Positions 58,447 through 64,000 of a DNA stretch of 64,000 nucleotides are shown in pieces. The position numbers and the translations under genes were made by a program. This DNA comes from Keithomyces neogunnii. Taxonomy: Eukaryota > Ascomycota > Sordariomycetes > Hypocreales > Clavicipitaceae. Each line of letters starts with the position of its first letter. Position 1 is the first letter of the stretch. The notes below the pieces were generated by a model. The model worked only from the letters and a program-made list of their open reading frames with translations. It made no database searches and was not told the DNA's origin. The stretch is from assembly GCA_020975405.1 (NCBI GenBank), contig JAIOWQ010000010.1, positions 1 to 64,000 of the forward strand, in the 5' to 3' direction.

Positions 58447-61400
58447 ATGAATTCAAGCCAAGCGGAATATTCGAGCCCAAAAGAGCACATCCTAGCCCTC
58501 TATAGAAACCCCGACTTTGAGGGCGCAGCCAAGCGATCATGGGAAAGGTGAGAGCCACGCAGCCATATATGGGATACATGCCCGTTGTCGCGAATACTTG
58601 ATTGACCAGGCGCCGGCCTGCATCTCAGTTCTGCTCGAGACTTGAACTCGACTTCTGACCACTTCTTGCTCGAGCTGATCCAAAATTCGGACGATGCTCA
58701 ATACGAGCACGGCTACCCGACCCTGACTCTCACTCACACGGGCAACCAGCACCTCAAAACCTTTTGTGACGAGTTTGGGTTCACCGAAAAGGATGCGACT
58801 GCGATATCTGACATGTACAGAAGCACAAAGGTGGACTCGCACATGTCCACGGGTGAAAAGGGCATCGGGTTCAAGTCGGTGCTCGGCGTTGCCAATATCG
58901 CCTGGATTGCGTCCCGTGGATATCGCTTCAAGCTCTATGCGGATCGCGAAAAGGCCATGAAACCAGAATGGTTCGAAATGCCGTTTCCCGACAACAGTTA
59001 CGCAAATGACACAGGCACTTCCATGTACTTTGAGCTTGCACCATTAAAGGCGCAGGATGTCGCTGAAGCGGTGCGAAACTTCGATCCATCCAATCTGTTG
59101 TTTCTCAAGAAGCTGAAGCAAATAAATCTTGTTATTGGGGAGAGAACCGAACAGTTTGTGCGGGTCGAGGAGCCTCTCAGTGACGGAACCAGCCACGTCA
59201 CGATTCTACAAACCGGGAGACCGGTCCTGCATTACAAGCAATTCAGTTTCCCATTTGTGACGCAGGTCCAGAGAAAGGAAGGCAAGCAGAACAAGACGTC
59301 CCACATCAAATTCGGATTTCCACTGAGCGAGGACTTTCAAGACGTGATACATCGCGAGGAGAAAGTATACGCATGTTTGCCCATCAAGTCCTTTGGCTTC
59401 AAGGTAGGTCACGGTGGCCCAAAATGGAGCGATATTCCCAGTCTATGTTGTGTTACGATTGCTAACTGTTTCTGTGCTTTTGTTAGTTCTCCATGCACGC
59501 CGACTTCGACCTGGCGGAGAGCAGAGAGCAGATTCACGGCAACTCTGACTGGAACAGAGCAATTCGGGAGTCCATTTGCGAGAGATTTGCAGACGCCATC
59601 GATGTATTGAACAGGACAGACTCAAGCCTGAGATACACGTGGCCACGACTGCTCAGCACTTCACCCGACAGCGACGACTTTTTCAGGATCCTCGTTCCCA
59701 CAATACTAGACAAGCTCAAGGCTCGCCGCATTTTACGCACCGAGACTGGCGAGCTCGCTGCTCCAGCGTTCACGCTCCGATACTTTCCGGCAGAATGGCG
59801 TATAGGACCAGACAAGAAGATACCCATTTCAAAAGGAGTTGCACGGTCATATCTTTCAGCCAAGTACGATGTCGAATGCACCGATATACTTGCGAAGCTG
59901 GGCATCCAAAAAATGGACAACTACGACTTCGCAAGGGACCTGGAAGCTTTTAGCGGCGAGTTTGCGCAGCAAGACGACGACTGGCACACTAGCATGGCAG
60001 AGATTCTCAAAAAGGACTTTACGCTCCGGATATACTGTAGAGAGGTCAAGATTATCCCTGTAAAGAACAGCCTGAACGAGACGGTCTCCTGGGTTTGCCA
60101 TTCGGGCGAGGAGAACAACCTCTTTATTACCCTGGGATATGATGGCGGACTGGAGACGTTGCCCCGGGGAATCGGGCTCCGATTCATCACCGACGATGCT
60201 AGTCGGAATCATCATCGACGACAGCTTTTCGAGGCTTATGGCGCCAAGGAAGTGTCTCGCGAAATCGGAAACTTGGCGCTGAGGGTTAAAGACGCGCATG
60301 CCAAGTTCGACCCTGAAAAGTCGACGGATTGGACCACGGATGACTTGGTCTCCCACGTTCGATTCTTCTTCAAGCATCAAGAAATTTCACCTCCGTCAAA
60401 GTTTTGGGTTGCGGCAGGAACAGGGATGCCTCAGCTGGCGTCCGAAACCTTTACCGGGCCCCTTTGGCATGAAGGACAGCAACTGGAGGTTCCGGTTCTT
60501 CACCCAGCATATTGTTCAGGGCTCGACAAGAAGGAGAAGCAAGAACTCTTGGCATGGATGATGAAGACGTTTAGAATGCCGCACCGTCCACGCCTTGCTT
60601 TCACAAAGGGCGACTGCCTCGTCCTATCGCATGAGCTGAAATTTATCGCTGAGAATTTCGACTCGAGTCACTTTCTAAACTTGCTCAGATACCACCACGA
60701 GGCTTACTCGCTTCAACTACAAGACGATCTGGACGGCTTCCAGAGCACGCTATGGGAGGAAATTGCTTCGACCATGATTCGGTATCCCGACCCGACAGAT
60801 GCGACAAGGCAGCGTCACGTATCCATCCCTCTACGCGACTCGGTGCTGCCATCTATTGATACGCTCAAGCTTCAAGCACAAGTCCCACTCCCGCTGCTAC
60901 CTATTGCAGGTAAGCGTTATATGCGGTTGGAGTGGACGTTTCTGCAGTGGTTCGGTGTCAAACTAGAGCCAGAATACACCCACTGGCTCACGTGTTTGAA
61001 AAAGATCAAGTCAGATCCAGTAGGCCTCGAGCCCACGGAACAAAAGGACAATAAGAGGACGCCAGAACGGGACAGGGCAAGCATGATATCCACCATATAT
61101 TCCAAGTTGCATGATGCATGCCAGCTTGCGCAATATCAACCAAGCGTTGTAAACGAAATAAGGTGAGCAGATGAGAGCCCAGAACAAAGGCCGGAGCTAA
61201 GAGGTACATTAGGACGACGTTCGACGAGGACGCTCTGATTTATATTCCATATACCTCGGGTCTGGATTACAAACATGCATGGGCTCGGCGTGACGAGTGC
61301 ATCTGGCGGTCTCCGCTGGGCTTTGAAATGAGATACACGCATAGTCTTTCCAAGTTTGCTCTGTACTACACCCACTACTACTTTTTCCAGCTCGTCCTGC

Positions 61401-64000
61401 AGGTTGAAAAGGGGTTAGATCTGGGGCGACTCAGATGGGAGGTGCAACAGCTTTGTGCAAGCGCCGACTTGAGCAGCCAGGACAACTTGAACTATTTTGC
61501 GCGTTTGTTCGAGGAGATGAGCTGGGAGGTGCCGACCCCGGAATGGCTAACGCACGACATGCGCGTGGAACACGACAAGCTGACCAAGTGCGTCATGCTG
61601 CCTATTCGGCTGCCCAACTCGGGGAATCTGATTGACAAACTTGTCAGAGCAGCCGACGAAAACGAGTGGTTCATTGCCGACCGCTCCATCTTGTTGGAGA
61701 GCTTCAAGTCGGAAGCCCCTTTGCTCGCTTTGGATGCGGCGCAGATATCGCGCTGTGGCAAGCTCATATCATTTCTTGGACTTGATGATCGAAAGCTTTC
61801 GCGCATCGCCGTGGCGGTTCCATCGAGGGAAGCGCGCGATGATGAACAACAGGCCATGAAGTGGGCGGCATACGCAAAGCACATTGATCGGTAAGTCGGT
61901 CCCAGCTCGTCTCCGTATCTGCGGGCTTTGCCCGTCACGGACATGTGATGCTCATTCGATATATTCTGACTGCTCTAGTGTCGCATGGTCAAAACCGCCA
62001 AGGAACTCGGCCGATTTGCGCTCACCCCCGCTCAGAAGGTCACGTATCAGAGTGCTAAGCTCCGCCCAACTCGCATTGCACTGGGAGGTAAAGGGCAAGA
62101 TGGAAGTATATTACGGCCGGATATTAGGCCGTGTCGCCCTGGCCTCTTTCCGGGCCGCAGAATTCTTGATTTACGCGCAAAGAGATAAAGTCGGATCAGA
62201 CCTTGCTCTCATGGAGATTGCCGATGACATCTGTGACATCTATCACATCTCTGGAGATCGGCGGCTTCTTGTCAGGTACATTATTGGAACTGAGACGGTA
62301 ACTGAAGTCGAAAAGATTTTACAAGTCAAGGGGATTCCTGAGTTGCCAATAGAGGAGCCCTTTGTCGCAGGTAATGATGTCATATGTTCAGGTCGAGATG
62401 GACGACTAACACAGATCCAGATAGGCCATGGTCGCTCCTCAAGCTGTGGAATAAGAGAAAGGAACCACAATTAAATGGCAAGGTAAATGCCACCGAAGTG
62501 TTTGATGAGAAACAACACGAGGAACATGATGACCAGCAGGATGATGATGGTGATGAAGTTGAAAGTAATTCATCGTGTAAGTCTACCCAGGTCCATTGTT
62601 ACATATTTGCCTGGGATTTATAGTGCAACTAACACGATCAATCAAGATTCTACTGCGGTAAGCCATCCTCCAAGCATGGCCAGTGGGGATGAGAGCGAGA
62701 CCAAATGCAGTAAAGATGCCCCAGAGGATTCGGAAGAAGTTCCCAAGGATGCGTCCCGGCACCAAAACCCTCGCGACAATATGGGTGACGGGGCAGCTTT
62801 GGGAAAAGACATGGAACCAGTTACTCAGGCGGTGATGACCGAGGAGCCATCGAATATCCAAACCACGGAAGAGACAAGAACAAAAGTCGTGGACAAAACT
62901 CCCGTCACCGCAACATCAGGGACCGCCCAACCCAGCCATCGAAAGTCGACCGCCAAAAGCCAAGACGATAGTGCCATACCGACTTCTCAAAGTAGAGGAC
63001 GAAACGAGCTTGCCGTGCCGCGTCAAAATGTCCGGCCGCGGTCTGCCGGCGCGGGCTCCGGGAGAGAAGCGCAACCGCCCAGTCGCTGGGATCTTGTTCC
63101 GCCTGGGGATCGAGAAGAAGCCAACGAGTCCAGGAGAAGCGCGCCGGCCACAGATCATGATGGTGCCTTTATGAGCATGCAGCTCGGCACCGTCCACTAC
63201 TCATCGCTCACCACGTCCTTTGTGGGAGATGACACCCAGGACAGCAGATATTATGGCGAGCTTTATGTAAGGTCTCTCGTCGAGTGCTCTTGTTTCAAGG
63301 ACGCTAACAACGCTCGTGACCCACGGCAGGTTTCTCGCTTCCTCAACTCTTTTCTCACACCAGACTTTTACAATGTAGATGTTCACTGGACAAGCCCAAT
63401 GAGGTCGCGGTACGGGCGTGGACCATTCACTCCCCAAGTCGGCACGAGTCATGCGACCTTTACAATCCCCGAGACGCGTGGAAAACTCACCGAATCAGTC
63501 ATTCAGGGCTGCGGAATAGACGATTCTTGGATTGGCGACGCGTGCACTTTCCACATTGAGGTGTGCGCCACCAATGGCGGTCTGTATTCGCCCTTTAAGC
63601 TGTCTCGAACACAGCGTGAAAAGGTCTGCTTTGACCATTTCTGCAACATGGCACTCGTGGCGTAATTGAAAAGTATGCTGATTGTATCCGGGATATCTGT
63701 AGGCAGAGAGCATGCGCCTCCGGCAAGGCGGCGGCGCAGAACACGTGTACATGTTGGCTCGTGTTTACCATGTTCGCACCGAACCCGCCTTTGCCCTGTT
63801 TGTAGATCCCCTCCGACTCGCCGAGGGAGGTTCCATTGAGTTTGAGCCGGCGTATTCCTATCAGGGGAGGGTTGCCTCTGGCGCCTCTGCCCTGCTCATT
63901 GAAAACTGCACCAATCTTGGTTCGACTGCTGCCGAGATGAGCAAGCTGTACGACCGTCTCAAACTCGACGAAACGAACATTCGCCTTCTCGAGCTCGACC
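58447..64000 (+). CDS. Very large GHKL/HSP90-like ATPase (sacsin/NO VEIN-type), partial at window end
   Basis: The ATPase fold of HSP90, MutL and sacsin. Exons: 58447-58547, 58629-59403, 59487-61162, 61213-61890, 61979-62370, 62421-62576, 62647-63266, 63330-63623, 63703 to beyond 64000. All introns (50-88 bp) have GT...AG ends and phases agree, giving at least 1663 aa with no frameshift. The ATP site shows the N box LLELIQNSDDA (residues 47-57), the G1 box GEKGIGFKSV (109-118) and GTSMYFEL (about 163-170), as in NO VEIN-like proteins of plants and fungi. A long helical middle follows, then a low-complexity acidic/Ser-Gln linker (about 62480-63150) and a C-terminal domain (FLNSFLTPDFYNVD, EHVYMLARVYHVRTEP, FALFVDPLRL). 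The start is the first in-frame ATG after a stop and may be incomplete. Function in fungi is unknown. Confidence 0.82.

Noticed and set aside
1..64000. A Starship-type giant transposon carrying the flanking genes
   Set aside because: I found no DUF3435 tyrosine-recombinase captain gene and no matching long terminal structure around the accessory genes in this window.

Overview
The window is nuclear DNA of a filamentous ascomycete (Pezizomycotina, most likely a sordariomycete). The evidence is short 50-90 bp GT-AG introns with CTAAC/CTGAC branch sites, fungal-type gene families (DUF7924, a Dal5-like MFS carrier, an APH-like kinase, a giant GHKL ATPase), and a 43.7 kb AT-rich block with the base substitutions left by repeat-induced point mutation (RIP).

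Left arm (1-8942). A DUF7924 gene (993-2184) is followed directly by a truncated second copy (2205-2749). A FAD-dependent monooxygenase on the minus strand (3672-5227) carries one 2-bp frameshift. It is divergent from an intact ten-exon MFS transporter gene (5939-8020), and the two share a 711 bp intergenic region. A decayed Copia-like LTR remnant (about 8360-8926) lies against the block.

Centre (8943-52618). The whole block is one nest of three copies of the same very long Ty3/Gypsy-type LTR retrotransposon, all with gag-pol on the minus strand. Element A (14.7 kb once the insertions are removed) was interrupted by B (15182-29655) just 3' of pol and by C (32520-46993) just N-terminal of the reverse transcriptase. 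B and C are both 14,474 bp. Each element has 693-694 bp LTRs, a polypurine tract, decayed gag, RT, RNase H and integrase regions, an in-frame 192-bp tandem repeat, a 56-bp minisatellite, and about 4.3 kb of extra, unidentified frame-like sequence between pol and the 3' LTR. No frame in the block is intact, so all three copies appear dead.

Right arm (52619-64000). After 1.4 kb of non-coding DNA comes an intact APH-like aminoglycoside/choline-kinase-fold gene on the minus strand (53998-55470). A Copia remnant follows (LTR-like piece 56029-56399, Gag fragment 56667-57194). The last feature is a very large, intact multi-exon gene for a GHKL (sacsin/NO VEIN-type, HSP90-like) ATPase, which starts near 58447 and runs off the window end.

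The flanking genes are not a single pathway. The only pair that plausibly works together is the divergent monooxygenase and MFS carrier (oxidation and transport of a small organic acid or aromatic). The main biological story is the layered retrotransposon nest, its RIP pattern, and its sharp borders with normal gene DNA.
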